This document shows positions 47,952 to 60,159 of a stretch of 64,000 bases of DNA, in pieces; position 1 is the first letter of the stretch; each line of letters starts with the position of its first letter. Under the pieces are notes generated by a model that saw nothing but the letters and a program-made list of their open reading frames with translations, did no database searches and was not told the DNA's origin. The stretch covers positions 15,108,768 through 15,172,767 of the forward strand of contig NC_071355.1 in NCBI RefSeq assembly GCF_943734655.1. The letters run 5' to 3'. The stretch comes from Sabethes cyaneus (lineage: Eukaryota; Arthropoda; Insecta; Diptera; Culicidae). Made by a program: the position numbers and the translations under genes.

Positions 47952-48458
47952 CCCATTATGACCCGGGTATACCTAAATTTGGACCAAATGAAGTGAAACT
48001 CTGTAATCTATTATATTATGGCTCGAATGTGTCGGGAAACGCAAAATCGTCATTTGGAATGCTTTCAAGGCCAAAATATCCGAGGTTAAATATTTTATAG
48101 GCTCAATTTCAAACCAACAAATTACAAAGTTTTTTACAGATTTCTTATCGAATTTTGTGATAGACTTTACATATAAATACTAATTTACATGTCAGGTAAT
48201 GTTTCGTCACTAAATGTAGACTTTTTCATGCGTTTTGGAGACAAAAATTTTTTCAACTTTTTTTCCGCCATTTGTCACAACTTTGCACTGTTGAAAATAC
48301 AGATGAAATGACAAAAACCGACAAATTATATCACACACACATCAGATTGATATCTTATCTCTCTTGTAGTGATATATTAACAATGCTAACTGTTGAAATT
48401 CAGTAGTAAACAGGTTTTGAAGAGAGGTATGATATATCATACGCTGGGTCATAATGGG
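47952..48458. mobile_element. 507-bp piggyBac-type MITE, TTAA TSD
   Basis: TTAA-CCCATTATGACCCGGGTAT on the left (TTAA 47948-47951) and ATACGCTGGGTCATAATGGG-TTAA on the right (TTAA 48459-48462). A CCC start, GGG end and TTAA duplication are the piggyBac signature. No transposase. Confidence 0.88.
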
Positions 48459-48542
48459 TTAATGCGTTTTCCTGCGCAGTTGTTGTGGTCAATAGTGTTT
48501 AAATTGGTGTTAACTTGGTTTTAATTGCTATCGCTTGTTCAC

Positions 48543-49081
48543 CCCGAGCAGGAGCGAAGAGCAAAATAATATCAAAATATGTTATTGAAAATCGAATAAC
48601 TCATATCAAAATTTGGTCTTGTTTTGGCTGACATAGTTGGTAAAATAACAAAAAATAATATCAAAATTTTACTCCTTTAAGGCCAAAAGAATAACTACTT
48701 GTGTTATTTGAATAACAAAGCAATAACATGACTGTATTCAGAGTTTAGAATAACATATTTTAGTATTATTAAGGTATTGAATAACAAATGCAGTAGTATA
48801 TGAGATATTAAAAAATCCTTTTATAAAATATTTATAATCTAAAATCTCTTTAATCAATAAAAAAAATTGTTTGAAATATATCGAATGTCATTTTAAGGCC
48901 AAAATAAGATATGATAACTAAAACAGTTATTAAACTCATCTTACAACCACTGTTTTAAATACCTACTCAATAACAAAATGTGTTATCAATGTATCTCCAT
49001 ATCTATTCAATAACAAAATATATCATTATAACACAGTTTGATATTGTTTTTATATTATTTTGCTCTTCGCTTCTGCTCGGG
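48543..49081. mobile_element. 539-bp MITE with about 30-bp TIRs
   Basis: CCCGAGCAGGAGCGAAGAGC then AAAATAATATCAAAA on the left is inverted at 49045-49081 with few mismatches. AC lies at both flanks (possible 2-bp TSD). The interior is rich in (T)AATAACA/TGTTAT words. No ORF. Confidence 0.8.
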
Positions 49082-49299
49082 ACGGCAGACAATTTTTCAT
49101 TGTGACGATTATTGAAATTAAAATTGCTGCGGCACCGCTCGTGTTGCCGTTGGTGGTACATTACAATAAGGAATTATCAAGCCAATTAGCAATCAACGAG
49201 AAAGGGTAGGATACCAGTTAATTCTCTTGTAACTTTGTTATAGTAGAATTAAATGGAATTTTCCAGCGACTTTCTCGTTGATTCCTGAATTGTACCAAG

Positions 49300-49760
49300 A
49301 CTTGTTCGATAATAGTTGAAAATTATTCCAACCAATCACAAAGCGACAATTTCTAGTATGACTAAGTTAGGGTTATTTTCAACTTTTCAATGACGCGCAT
49401 TGAAAATCAATAGTTTTCTATATTTTCCAATTCGATTTACTGATCAATTGGTGTAAATATCTTGGAAACCTATTGAAAATTGATTAAATTATAAGCCGAA
49501 GCGTGACAATGCGTTACCACTTTGATGACATCATTACCAACAACTATAATCACGAAGCGAGAATTCTAGTTAAACATAGGTTCATTATTTTCAATTTTTC
49601 TATAGTTCAACATCAAGAATCCATACATTTCTTCATTTGGGTCAATTCTTAGAATTCTTTTCCGATCGATTAGTATAAGAAAATTGAAAATCGATCGGGT
49701 AACTGTTAAGCTATTAGCGTTCAAAACCTGACCACTTTTTGAAAAAGATTTCACAAAACT
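49300..49760 (-). repeat. Dispersed repeat family C, minus-strand segment
   Basis: The minus strand reads TTTTGAACGCTAATAGCTTA, CGATCGATTTTCAATTTTC and GAAAAATTGAAAATAATGAA, matching 32984-33115. The 93-bp tandem units are not seen. Confidence 0.55.
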
Positions 49761-50440
49761 GAACACTACAAATGCAAAATAACAAAATAATACACGATAA
49801 GAAAAGGTATAAAATCAGAATAGTATTTCTGCTGGAAAATGTCAGCAATCGAAGAGGCATAAAGAAAAAAAACTTGTAAATTGGGAAATCCAAAACTAAA
49901 TAAAAATTATAATAAAATTTCAATTAAAAATCGAATATGTACGGTTGGAAAGAGAAAATTGTGATATATGAATCGATATGATCGTTAATTGAAAATTGGA
50001 AAGCAAAAACTTAAACTCGAAAATTGAATATTAAAAACTGAAAAATAAGTTCGAAATGAGAATATCAAAAATCAAGAATTAGAAACTCAAACTCACAAAT
50101 CTAAATCGAAGCTCGATAATCTACAATCGAAATTTGAAAGCCGATTATCAACAGTCGAACTCTAACAGCCAAACGCTGAAAACTGATCACCCAAAGCTAT
50201 CAACTAAGTAGATATTGAGCATTGAATTGGCTGAACGAAACACCGGAAATCAATGCCCTGAGTCAAAAACCAGAGCAGGAAACAGAAAACCACAAAACGA
50301 AAGACATAAAGTGAAAAGCCTGTAAAGCGAGCCTGAAAACCGAGAACTACGTAGCGGAAACCAAGAACTGAAACGCACGACAAACCAAAGTCGCAAACCG
50401 AGGTCTGAAACCTAAAAATCTAAACTTGATAATTTGATTT
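49761..50440. repeat. Cryptically simple A-rich region
   Basis: From about 49930, words such as GAAAACTGAAA, AAACTCAAACTC and GAAACCAAGAACTGAAAC recur irregularly. Like 8260-8830 and 44870-45280. No gene. Confidence 0.5.
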
Positions 50441-52976
50441 TCGGCTTTTCTGGTTCTCTGTTTTTGTTTTGTGGCCAGTCCTCAAACAATTTGACAATTA
50501 AGGGTTATGCAATACAGGCGAATCATGAAGGCTTCGAATCTGGTATTTTTCGGCTCGAGTATTATTATTAGCGTTTAGCCAGTACTTATCTATATCCTAA
50601 GGATACTATTTACACATTTAATTTCATTTCCTCATTCTATTTTGCTTGATCTACTGTAAAGGTTACCCTTGTAAAAATTATTCAAATGTCTTATTAAGCC
50701 AACATAAAAAATCAAAGTACACGTATCTGTGAAGATCGCTTTGAATGAAAGTGCCTCCTAATTATTTATAAGATATTTATTTGATTTTACATAACGCATT
50801 TCACAGATCATTGATTTTACTAAAATAACACTTCAATCTAAAGAGTCAAATAACCTGAATGACATGGTACATGTTGTTCACATCAAACTTCATTGTTGAT
50901 CTAAAAACTAAATATTGTACAAAGGATACGCTAAACTGCCCATCAATAGAAGTATTTCAACAGAGAGGTATTTTTATCATACGGGTTTCCAGATAACACC
51001 CTCCCGGGACCGGCAATACCAAGAACAGCAATCTGCTCGGGTTTCCCACTGTACAATAGAGACCATCAGCAAAAGAATCTCGAAAAGTTAGCCGATGATC
51101 AAATATCGTCAACATGCTTCATTTCTTCGCAACCTGCCTAAGCAAACAATACAATACTTACTAGTTAGGTACACTGTTTCATCCCAGGCTCAGCCAGATC
51201 CTTCGGGGTAGGTTTCATTCCATTGTTTATCGTCGTGGGTTCGTCGGAACCGAAACCACGCCGGCTCTAGGCTGGCTGGGATCGTAAAAACTATCCCTAT
51301 AAAAGCTAATCATGAGTAAATCAGACCGACCAAGGCCACAGACGCCTCTCCGACTGGTCTGGCTGTTCGTCCGGCCGGCAGATGATGATGGGCCCACGTT
51401 CGGGAAAATGAAGCAACCAATGTCCCGGCAGGCCAGCAGACGCGACAGAGCGCCGCTGGCGCTGAAGCTGGGCTGGCCTGGCCCTGGCAGTAAATGTTCG
51501 GCACCGGCTGGCGTACAATGCCCATTAGCCGCGCTGTATCATATCCTTCCCATTGGATAAGTTATTGTGCTATTCTGCTGTGGGTACCTTGTCGGGTCGG
51601 GTTAGGTGCGTACATGTGGTTTTGATTGAGATCATCTTGAGCCGAATGCGAAAAAGATTCCCTGATGGAAATAAATCGGCCACCGGCCGTTTAAGGGGTG
51701 AAACTTAGTTATTGTGTTTTTTTTGTTGCTGGTTGCGGTTGGGTCTAATCCATTCATGGTGAGGATTTATGAAGCATCCTTTTAGTGTTTACTTTTAAAT
51801 TACATTTTTATCGTTTTATAAATTTATTAGTTGTTTTGAAGAGTTCCACGAACAATGAACGCAGAACACCAGCACATACTAGCTTATAGGTGTGTGTGCG
51901 CCAGATGAATATATGATGCCTCCGTAGGGCAGAGAAGATACGTGCGAGCGATTATCTCTGGTTGATAAATAAATGATGCTGATTAGGCAGTATGCGTTTA
52001 TCTTTCCAGCGCAGTGCGTGCAGCAGAATTTTAACCACCGGCTGACGCAGTACCTACTGAATAACTGGATTGCTTTTTGACCATAGAACTCTGGTCCGGA
52101 CTGACGGCAATAAATATATCACCCGTTTACTGTGTCAGAATTCGTCCTGCCATAGAAACCATGGACAGGAGGAAATTGCGAAGAAAAATGGTCGCATCTG
52201 CTTTCGGAAATCGGTTCGTGAGCCTAGCCTGAAACGCATAGCTCAGGGCTGCCGGGACAGTTTGATTTACGTACGAGCAGAGGAATTTATGTCCGCCCGA
52301 TGTTACCAGCTTTTCCCGGAATGCCTCCGGTAGTCGGTGCCGTATGTTGCTCTAGCACTGCTCCGGGAAAGTTCGAAACTACTTTCCCAGACTCTTCATC
52401 ATACATATGTACGATACGATGTGCTCAAGAAGCCCTCCGGCTGTGGTTTTCGGTTATTTGCGTAAGAGATTTCGCACCCTTTCGGTACGGTATGGAAGAC
52501 AGTCGGCAGAAGCGACTGACGGATGAGATGAAACGAGATTCGCCACGGTCGACAGATGGAGTCCCTCCAGTAGCTTTCAGCGTGGCTCGCCTGACCAGTC
52601 AGCGTTATTGTTTATTATGACAGCTAAACGAATAATGCGGATAAACGAGATAAGTGATTGCTGTTTGCTTTCGGTTTGGTTCCATTAATCAACACAGGCC
52701 GGCAGCCGAATAACGACGAGGACGACGACGGTGATGACTAGAAGGACTTCGACAGCGCAAACATTTCCCTTGGCGCGCTCGTGGAAAGCAAAATTCGACT
52801 GAGAATAAACATGGGCATTTGAATACATTGTTTCGTTTGTTTGTCTATCTGAAGAAAATCTCTTCAATGTTGATCATTGAAAGTCGACGACTTTAGATGT
52901 TCTTATTTAAGAAATTTTAGACACGTTCTTAAGAGAATTTTCCTTTTGACAAATTTTAAACAATAACAAGTTGCCT
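50441..52976. other. Low-repeat sequence, no gene recognised
   Basis: GC-richer from about 51200 to 52750. Overlapping ORFs at 51310-51560 on both strands are chance products of GC-rich DNA, with no domain. Possible intergenic or intronic host sequence. Confidence 0.45.
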
Positions 52977-53096
52977 AAAAATAAAAAATAAGAAAACTTA
53001 TCCAATTTAATTCTACTATGTGTATTTTATTCACGACAGATACGTATTTCGCCTACGACTTGCAGGCTTCCTCAGTGTCTGTTTTCAAACTTCAGT
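52977..53096 (-). mobile_element. 120-bp retroposed hammerhead-like tail, 16-bp TSD
   Basis: CAATAACAAGTTGCCT is duplicated exactly at 52961-52976 and 53097-53112. The minus strand of the insert reads ACTGAAGTTTGAAAACAGAC, the 45-nt hammerhead-like core, GAATAAAATACACATAGTAG, AATTAAATTGGATAAG, and a T-rich end (TTATTTTTTATTTTT). It is the same sequence as 14984-15105 in the other orientation. A long TSD on a non-coding 120-bp unit means target-primed or similar endonuclease-mediated integration. The simplest reading is a strongly 5'-truncated retroelement copy. Confidence 0.8.
53035..53079 (-). ncRNA. Candidate hammerhead ribozyme, copy 2
   Basis: Read on the minus strand this has the same 45 nt as 14995-15039: GACA stem I strand (53079-53076), CTGAGGA core, GCCT...AGGC stem II, GAAA core, short stem III, predicted cleavage C, then TGTC (53038-53035). 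Base changes between the two copies fall just outside the 45 nt (A to G after TGTC), so the core is the best conserved part. Confidence 0.5.
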
Positions 53097-53112
53097 CAAT
53101 AACAAGTTGCCT

Positions 53113-54814
53113 CTAATCAGAAATTTCCCTTACGTACGTAAATAAACAATCCAATTAGTCATAGCAATTTCCTTGTAATCAATAATAACAAAACATACGT
53201 TGTACGCAATTCGTGTCATATGCTTTTGCTGTACGACAAAGATATCATTCGGTTTATATCTCCTAGCTAATTTGCCGTCAATAGTTATTACTTCTGGTTT
53301 GTCCATCAGATTCAGGCTGTTACCGCTACTACATTAATTACGGATATCTTAATTTTAGTAGAAACACAACATCACTTCTGATTGTTGTTTCGCTTATTGG
53401 GTATTCACAACCGATAGAAATAAAGACAATTCTCTGAAGGCGATCCAACCCAATAAACTCAGGGTAAATTTTGACCCCTTTCTAAATTGTTTGCCAACCC
53501 TTATTTAACAGCGTGGGGTTTTAATAGCTTAGGTGGAGAATAGAGAAGGGACACACCAAGTCCGAATGAAATACAAAAAAAATAGAGATTAATAGTCAGA
53601 GGAGTGAAGTTAAACATTTTGCGTGACAATAGTGACAACATTAGTGGAACCGACTTTGAGTCAACAAAATAATTTTGACTTTGAGGGCTGTGTTTAAGGT
53701 AAGAATAAAAGAAATTTCTACCATAGTGTTTAGTATGCGATCCACACAAGCATTTTGTGTTAGGTTTAAAATCTTGCGAACATTTTTGTACTTACTAACC
53801 ATAGTATCTTGTGTGGTTTTTTCATATCGATATTTGGGATTTCCACTATCTGTTTAGCGTTGGCCACGTAACCAAATACGTCTTCAAATCGTACGCGAAT
53901 TCGAATGACAGTGATCGCACCCCCTGCCTCGGAGGATCCAGATCAATTCCGTTCCACTAACAACAACTACTTCCTGTGATACTTGTAGATGATGCAGAGG
54001 ATTTCTCGGTCTCTAGTAGCAGCAAGTGTCGGACTGACATTCCTTTTCCTCCTAAATTGGCCTGTATTGAATGTGGACAGCTTTGCTAATGATCATCACA
54101 AAGAATTGAATTACCGAATCACACAAAATGCACATCGAGAATGATAGACTACTTTCAAGTATTATTCTGATAGTTCTTAGTGCAATTTCATCTGATCTAT
54201 AGCAATCGCGGGCTACTCACGGACGGTCAAATTATGCTATCTTATGCTATTTCGAATTCCAAGATTTTCATTTGTCTTATTATTATTGATACACTCAAGT
54301 CCAGTGGTTGGAGAATTCGCGAAAAAGTGATCGTTTGAATCGATGAACATCCCTCATGAACACACACTATTCGCCTGCCTCGCCGATAATGCATGCATCA
54401 GCTTTGAATTTTATCACGAACAGAACCTCAATGTGAACATCAGAATTCGTTCAAAAATTGAATATTGAACATTGAGTGTGTTCGATTTATCGGATATAGA
54501 ATGCCCGGGGACGCCGGAAAGTATTCAAAATAATATTACCACGAAAAGGGAATAGTTTAAAGTAGTGTTAGTGGCTTTACAAGCAGCCGAAGACGATAAA
54601 TTGCACTTTTGCGTTGCTCACGATATTCGTATATTCAGCGATGCTATGAAGCGTGAGTGTATGTTGCTCATTGTTATAGGCGAATTAAACCACTCGCGTA
54701 GCTGTTTTATCATGATAAAAACCGTTTGCCGATGCTCGGCGTATCTATTCATTTTGCGAGTTTTCCAACCTCTGCTCAAGTCGCTTTTTACGCGAAGGAT
54801 ACGTCCCACGTAAA
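53113..54814. other. No gene recognised
   Basis: AT-rich sequence with ORFs under 85 codons. No repeat or RNA signature that I can support. Confidence 0.45.
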
Positions 54815-55558
54815 TCAAAACCGCGTAAAAAAATCGCGTAAATTCCGAAAATCGCGTAAAAAAACCGCGTTAATTCCGAAATTCGTGTGAAAAAAACCGC
54901 GTAAATTCCGAAATTCACGTAAAAATCCGCGTAAATTCTAAAATTCGCGTAAAAAAACCAAAATTTCGCGTAAAAAATACTTTGGGGATTTCAACACTAC
55001 GCGAAAAAATAGACGTTATGAGCACATCCGCGTAAATTCCGAAAATCGCGCAAAAAAAACCGCGTAAATTTCGAGATTTGCGTAAAAAACCGCGTAAATT
55101 TCGAAAATCGCGTAAAAAAACACGTTAATTCCGAAATTTGTGTAAAAAAAAACCGCGTAAATTCCGAAATTCGTGTATAAAACCCGCGTAAATTCCGAAA
55201 TTCACGTAAAAAAACCGCGTAAATTCTAAAATTCGTGTAAAAAAAACCAAAATTTCGCGTAAAAAATACTTTGTGGATTTCAACACTACGCGAAAAAATA
55301 GACGTTTTGAGCATTTCCGCGTAAATTCCGAAAATCGCGCAAAAAACCGCGTAAATTCCGAAATTCGTGTAAAAAACCGCGTAAATTCCGAAAATCGCGT
55401 AAAAAAACGCGTAAATTCCGAAATTCGCGTAAAAAAAACCGCGTAAATTCCGAAAATCGCGTAAAAAAACCGCGTAAATTTCGAAAATCGCGTAAACGAA
55501 CCGAGTAAATTCCGAAAATCGCGTAAAAAAAACCGCGTAAATTCCGAAATTCGCGTCT
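54815..55558. repeat. CGCGTAAA minisatellite with higher-order structure
   Basis: Units of about 31 bp (CGCGTAAATTCCGAAAATCG then CGTAAAAAAAC), each made of two half units, repeat about 23 times. A distinctive block, AATACTTTGGGGATTTCAAC then ACTACGCGAAAAAATAGACG, occurs at 54977 and again at 55266, giving a 289-bp higher-order period. The minus-strand phenylalanine/arginine-rich ORF (54997-55314) is an artefact. Confidence 0.9.
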
Positions 55559-55755
55559 GGTCTAACGATGCTGATCTAACAAGCCAGTCGTCGTATGTTC
55601 GAATCTCGGCTAGGCGGTGCTGCTAGATAGAGTCAGTAGGATTTTTGGCACTAGCCCCGTAACTGTCCTGTACTCTAACAGCCCCGGCCGTGAAGTCTGT
55701 CGATAAAGAAGAGTCAAGTCTTAGAAAGACGTTTAAGCCCAAGGCTGTGCTATTG
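55559..55755 (+). mobile_element. SINE-2, 5'-truncated plus-strand copy
   Basis: CTAACAAGCCAGTCGTCGTA, TGTTCGAATCTCGG (box B), TCAGTAGGATTTTTGGCAC and AAGACGTTTAAGCCC match 19845-20010 in reverse, with the tRNA-like head partly lost at the junction with the minisatellite. Confidence 0.65.
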
Positions 55756-55914
55756 ATGTTTGCTTACTTTTCTCGTAGGTAAAGTGTATGTCCTTTTGTG
55801 TGCTGTTTATGGCTGATAGAATGGTTTCCATAATCAGTTCGCAACAGAACGCTAAAGTGGATTCCCCATTGGTACACTTGTTAACCGTTTGTAAAATTCA
55901 TTAGCATGACAGAT

Positions 55915-56825
55915 CGAATATCGTGGGCAATCTCGAAGAGATCCGGCGAGAAACCGATCGGCAAAAGAATAATACAGCCGCGGGAAAGGATCAACTTCCG
56001 GCATGGATTGATTGATTGTCCTGTATGTTATTCTACATCGCTGTTGAAGGTATGATCCAGCGAGCAGGCATCGAAAAGAGAGGAACTATCTTCGGCAGAA
56101 GAAACCAGTTTCTAGGCTTCGGAGACGACTTTGAAACGGTGGAAGCAATCTACGCCATTTGGTTTGGTGGCATAGCAATTTGGTGGGATAGAAAGTAATA
56201 CGTCTAAAGCAAATATATAGAAGGAAGAGGCTCCAGAGACAATACCGTTCGTCGCCAACGGACAGTACCTATTGACGACGATGACCTGGAAGTGGTTGAT
56301 GAGTGCGTATATTTGGTATCTCTTTTGTTTTTTTTTAATAAAGTGGTTATAAGCCAGAGGGTCATTCACCAGTTGGGATCTCTTATCATCGCTGCCAATA
56401 ATACGAATAAGAAGATTCAACGACGCATTCAAGCTGAAAGTCCAACCTACTTTTCCGTCTTCAAAACGCTTCGATCAAGAAGCATACGCTGCCGTACAAA
56501 ACTGACGACTTACAAAACACAAATCAGACCGGTAGACCTCTACGGGCTTGAGACAGTAACTTTGCTTACGAAGGACATACTTGCTGCATTTGAATACCAC
56601 GAATGTGGCCACAAACTGCAGGCACTACTTGGAGTGATTCTCATCGTACAACTGGTGAAATTTGTGACACAGTGGGCTGGCCACGTCCCAAGGATGCCAG
56701 ACGACTGTGTAATGAAATCTGTTCTTTTCAAGAACCCACCGGCATCAAGAATAGAGGGGCCCAACGTGCTGGATGGACCGACCAGATTGAAGCCGCTGTT
56801 CTACGTTGCTAGGAAAAATCAGTAA
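55915..56825 (+). pseudogene. RTE-like reverse transcriptase remnant
   Basis: Order of blocks: NNTAAGKDQLPA (RT start, about 55965), an internal deletion, IAVEGMIQRAGIEKRGTIF and LGFGDDF (the GDD replaces the usual ADD; about 56030-56130), VDDDDLEVVDECVYL (56270-56310), a frame 56292-56825 with RRIQAESPTYFSVFKTLRSR, RCRTKLTTYKTQIRPVDLYG and a C-terminal WAGHVPRMPDDCVMKSVLF. This is the RTE-type arrangement, with motif A missing and frames broken. The blocks near 56040-56100 also occur on the minus strand at 460-540. Confidence 0.7.
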
Positions 56826-57312
56826 GTGATTGGAAGGTGTTTTTCTCGCCACGCGTTTTTCTTAGCAGTTTTGGCCTATCAGATGTCTACTCTTCACCAA
56901 TCTGACGTCGTCGACCCATTTTGTCCGCTTATGAAGATATACTCTGCTAATCAGTGCTTCCACGCGTCATCCGATAAAAACTGCAATCGGCCAAATTGCT
57001 CGCTTCTCGGCGTGTTTCGTGGATGCCAGATCAGTTGTGGAAAATAAAGTGGTTCGGCCTTAAAGCGTCACGATTTGCCAAAACCTGAGTCATGTAGACT
57101 GAGTCATGTGGACGAACGTTTATGAATCCATCTGCTTCTGCTTGTCAAAAGAACTTCGTCAGTGAGAAAGCGTCTTTTGTAAAGATCTTTTCTTGCTTGC
57201 TTCGCACTATGCGTTCCCACTCGCCACCTACGTGGAACGTAAACGGTGAGCTGAACGACATTTTCGTGTGGGCATCGGTGAACGTTGCGGTGCTTTCGTT
57301 GTTAATCTGCCG
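56826..57312. other. No gene recognised
   Basis: Moderate GC. Short ORFs (56826-57047, 57122-57300) have no recognisable domain. Confidence 0.4.
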
Positions 57313-57424
<112 letters not shown>

Positions 57425-59223
57425 CGTCAACCGATGTAGACTAGTATAATATATACAATTTTCTCATATAAAAGTCTTATAATTAAATGAAGATTAAAAA
57501 GTGTACTTATTCTTTTGTATCGTTCGCTACGCGTTACGATTACGTGTTGACTGAAAGTAATGTTTAAGTCTATGCCGAGACATTGTAAAGTCAATGGTTT
57601 CGCAGTATTGATTGCACGAGGCCATCATACGATTTAAAGGACCGAATTTTGCATAATTTGTGCGATAATGGCTTATGGCAAACAAATTTCGATTACGAAG
57701 TTGCCGAGTAGGTGTATAAAAGTTCAGTTTTGATAAAAGTGTTGCTGAGTCAACATGCTGCGAAACGATATCGTTTACAAATAAGACCATTTCATATTTA
57801 CGACGCTCTTTTAATGATTGTATATTTATAAGCATGCAGCGTGCTTCGTATGATGGAAGAGGAAATGTTGTCCAACCTAATTTACGAAGGGCATATAGGA
57901 GAAATTGTTTTTGTACTGATTCTATTCTCTCTTCGTGCGTGATGGAAAAAGGTGACCATACAATGCTGCAGTATTCCAGTATTGACCTCACATAGGCAAT
58001 GTATAATGTTTTGATTGTGTATGGATCCAAAAAATTGTAGCTAAAACGTTTAATGAAACCTAGCATGTTATTCGCCTTGTGTATTATTGCGTTATAATGG
58101 TCGATAAAATTTAGCTTGGAGTCTAAGATAATTCCTCAATCCCTAACTTTTTCACATTTTCTACTGTTTGATTTCCTAATCTGATTGAGACTTCTGGTGT
58201 AGTTTTTTTTTTCTGGTAAATGTTATTAGATTGCATTTTTTTACATTAAGTTCTAATAGGCTTTTTTTACACCATGTGTAGAATATGTGTGTTTCATTCT
58301 GGAATACATTGATGTCTTCTTCATTTCTTACTTCCAAAAAGAGCTTCATGTCATCGGCATATATTAGCACTTTAAGTTTCTTGAGGGACCCCAGAAGTGA
58401 CTTGAAGTGGATTCGAGTTCTTTCCGTTAAATTTAATTATTTGTTGGCGATTAGATAAATACGATTCAAGCCATTTCAGGAGCGCTGGTTGAATTCCATT
58501 TTTTTGCAATTTGAAAAGCAGCATTGGTATGTCAATGCGATCAAATGCTTTACTAAAGTTCGTATAAAATGCTTCTACATGGTTTCCATTATCCATTGCA
58601 TTCAATGAATAGTCAATAAATTCCAGTAAATTTGTCGTAGTCGAGCGCTCTTTGAAGAAACCGTGTTGCATTTCTGTAATTCTGAATAATTTTTCATTAA
58701 TAATTGCTTCGAAAAGTTTTGGAATGCAAGAGATTATGGCATTACCACGACGTCAGTACGTACGTCAGATTTCCGACCTGATTTAAAGTTAGGTACTAGA
58801 AAAGAGCTTTTCCATATTTTTGGAAAGATTCCGGATTCCAGTGATAAGTTAAAAAGCCATAACAAAGGAGCTGTAAACTCCATTGCTAGATTTTTTTTGA
58901 AAACTGGAGGGATTCCGTCGGGTCCAGGGCCTTTTGAGGCATCAAAATTTTTTAGGGCCTGCAAAATGTCCTGGGCGTGAAGTTGGTTGACTCCTATATC
59001 CACTGAAAATTCCGGATAAAATGCAAAATAGTCGCGATCACGATCTTCTTCAGAAAATGTTGTACAGATTTCTTGAAAAAATTTTGCAAAGAGATTACAA
59101 ATCTTTTCCGAGTTATCCCCAACACTTTCATCAAGATGCATTAGGGATGGAAAGTTGTTAGATTTTAGTTTGGTTTTCACGTAATTAAAGAAGTTTTTAG
59201 GACTAGACTTTGCTTGAAATTCA
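57425..59223 (-). pseudogene. Jockey-superfamily reverse transcriptase, degraded
   Basis: Minus-strand frames in order: FQAKSSPKNFFNYVKTKLKS (about 59215), 59180-58734 with KGPGPDGIPPVF and WKSSFLVPNFKSG (RT start), 58671-58372 with QHGFFKERSTTTNLLEF, FSKAFDRIDIPMLL (motif A) and SGVPQ (motif B), 58370-58176 with LIYADDMKLFLEV (catalytic YADD), and 58066-57527 with the C-terminal thumb and tail (YVRSILEYCSIVWSP). Between SGVPQ and YADD the usual GSxLGPLLF segment is missing, a deletion of about 25 codons. It has no RNase H and no complete endonuclease. It matches the Jockey/CR1-like group (Kiri/Daphne-like is possible). It ends in (AAAT)n. Confidence 0.78.
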
Positions 59224-59620
59224 ATTGCTCCTCTGTTTCTATAAAATTTCTAATAACTACATTTAATTTCCTACTATTTGTCCGAAAACACCTGATTGAT
59301 TCAACCTTTCGCTTTTGAGTTGTGGGTATTTTAAAAACTCTATTCGAAAAAACTGGACACACTGATTAGGTAGTAACTTTTTACCGCGTGAGTAAACATA
59401 ACAGAAATTTTGACTAAAAACAATTGAAAGTATGTTGTTTATATCGGTAGAGTTCTACCAAAATAGATCAAGAGATTAGAGTGATATGTTTGGAACAAGA
59501 AAAAGCGCACAAAAAATTGGGCACTTTCTTCGAAAATCTAAATGCTTCTCATCGATAGAGCGCTAAACAACTCGAAATCCAACTTTCGTCCGACGACCCA
59601 AGTAATTAGGCGTTCAAGAA
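59224..59620 (-). repeat. Inverted repeat, left arm
   Basis: Inverted against 60160-60532 at roughly 85-90% by eye. Landmarks: TTTCTAATAACTACATTTAA, TTTCGCTTTTGAGTTGTGGG, TTTACCGCGTGAGTAAACAT, AAATGCTTCTCATCG, CGTTCAAGAA. Its inner part overlaps the 5' coding sequence of the Jockey-type element. Confidence 0.85.
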
Positions 59621-60159
59621 GCAACAAACTACCAAGCAGAAGGATGGTAGAGCCAGGATGGTAGCTGGCACCTACCATATACCTATATCAAGGAAGGTAA
59701 AAATGTATTGAACGGCTGACTCAATTTACGTCAACCACAGATCGTTTGCGAGACAACGAATGTTCAGCAACTTATTTATCTTTTGTACATTCTCAAGAAC
59801 AAAACCTAGAGGTGGCAACATGGTATTCCTGTTCCGGCATTGGTCTGGTAGCTTTCATCATTCATCACAATGCAGAACAATTTTGTGAGCCACTTCCTAA
59901 ACAGCTTCCTTCCGCGAGTTTCGGCCAACGTGTTCTGTTTGTCACTCCAGTTTGGTGCCATTCGAACTTCGTACACGTGTAGTCCATAACGTGTCATTGT
60001 TTTCTACACAAAATAAACCGAAATTTAACTTATTTTGGCCACATCCTGAATCGAAATATTGCGTTGTGCTTGAATGCGCAACAACTATGCTGGCATTCGT
60101 CGGGTCCGCAGTGCCGCGTATCCTACCGCTGTCATCATTCCGTTTGGTAGTCTGATATT
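59621..60159. other. Inverted-repeat spacer
   Basis: 539 bp between the arms. It includes a TCAAGGAAGG region and moderate-GC sequence with no identified domain (ORFs 59746-59982 and 59952-60155 are not recognised). Confidence 0.45.

Noticed and set aside
51310..51560. Overlapping ORFs of 65-82 codons
   Set aside because: Both strands are open at once in a GC-rich patch; no motif.
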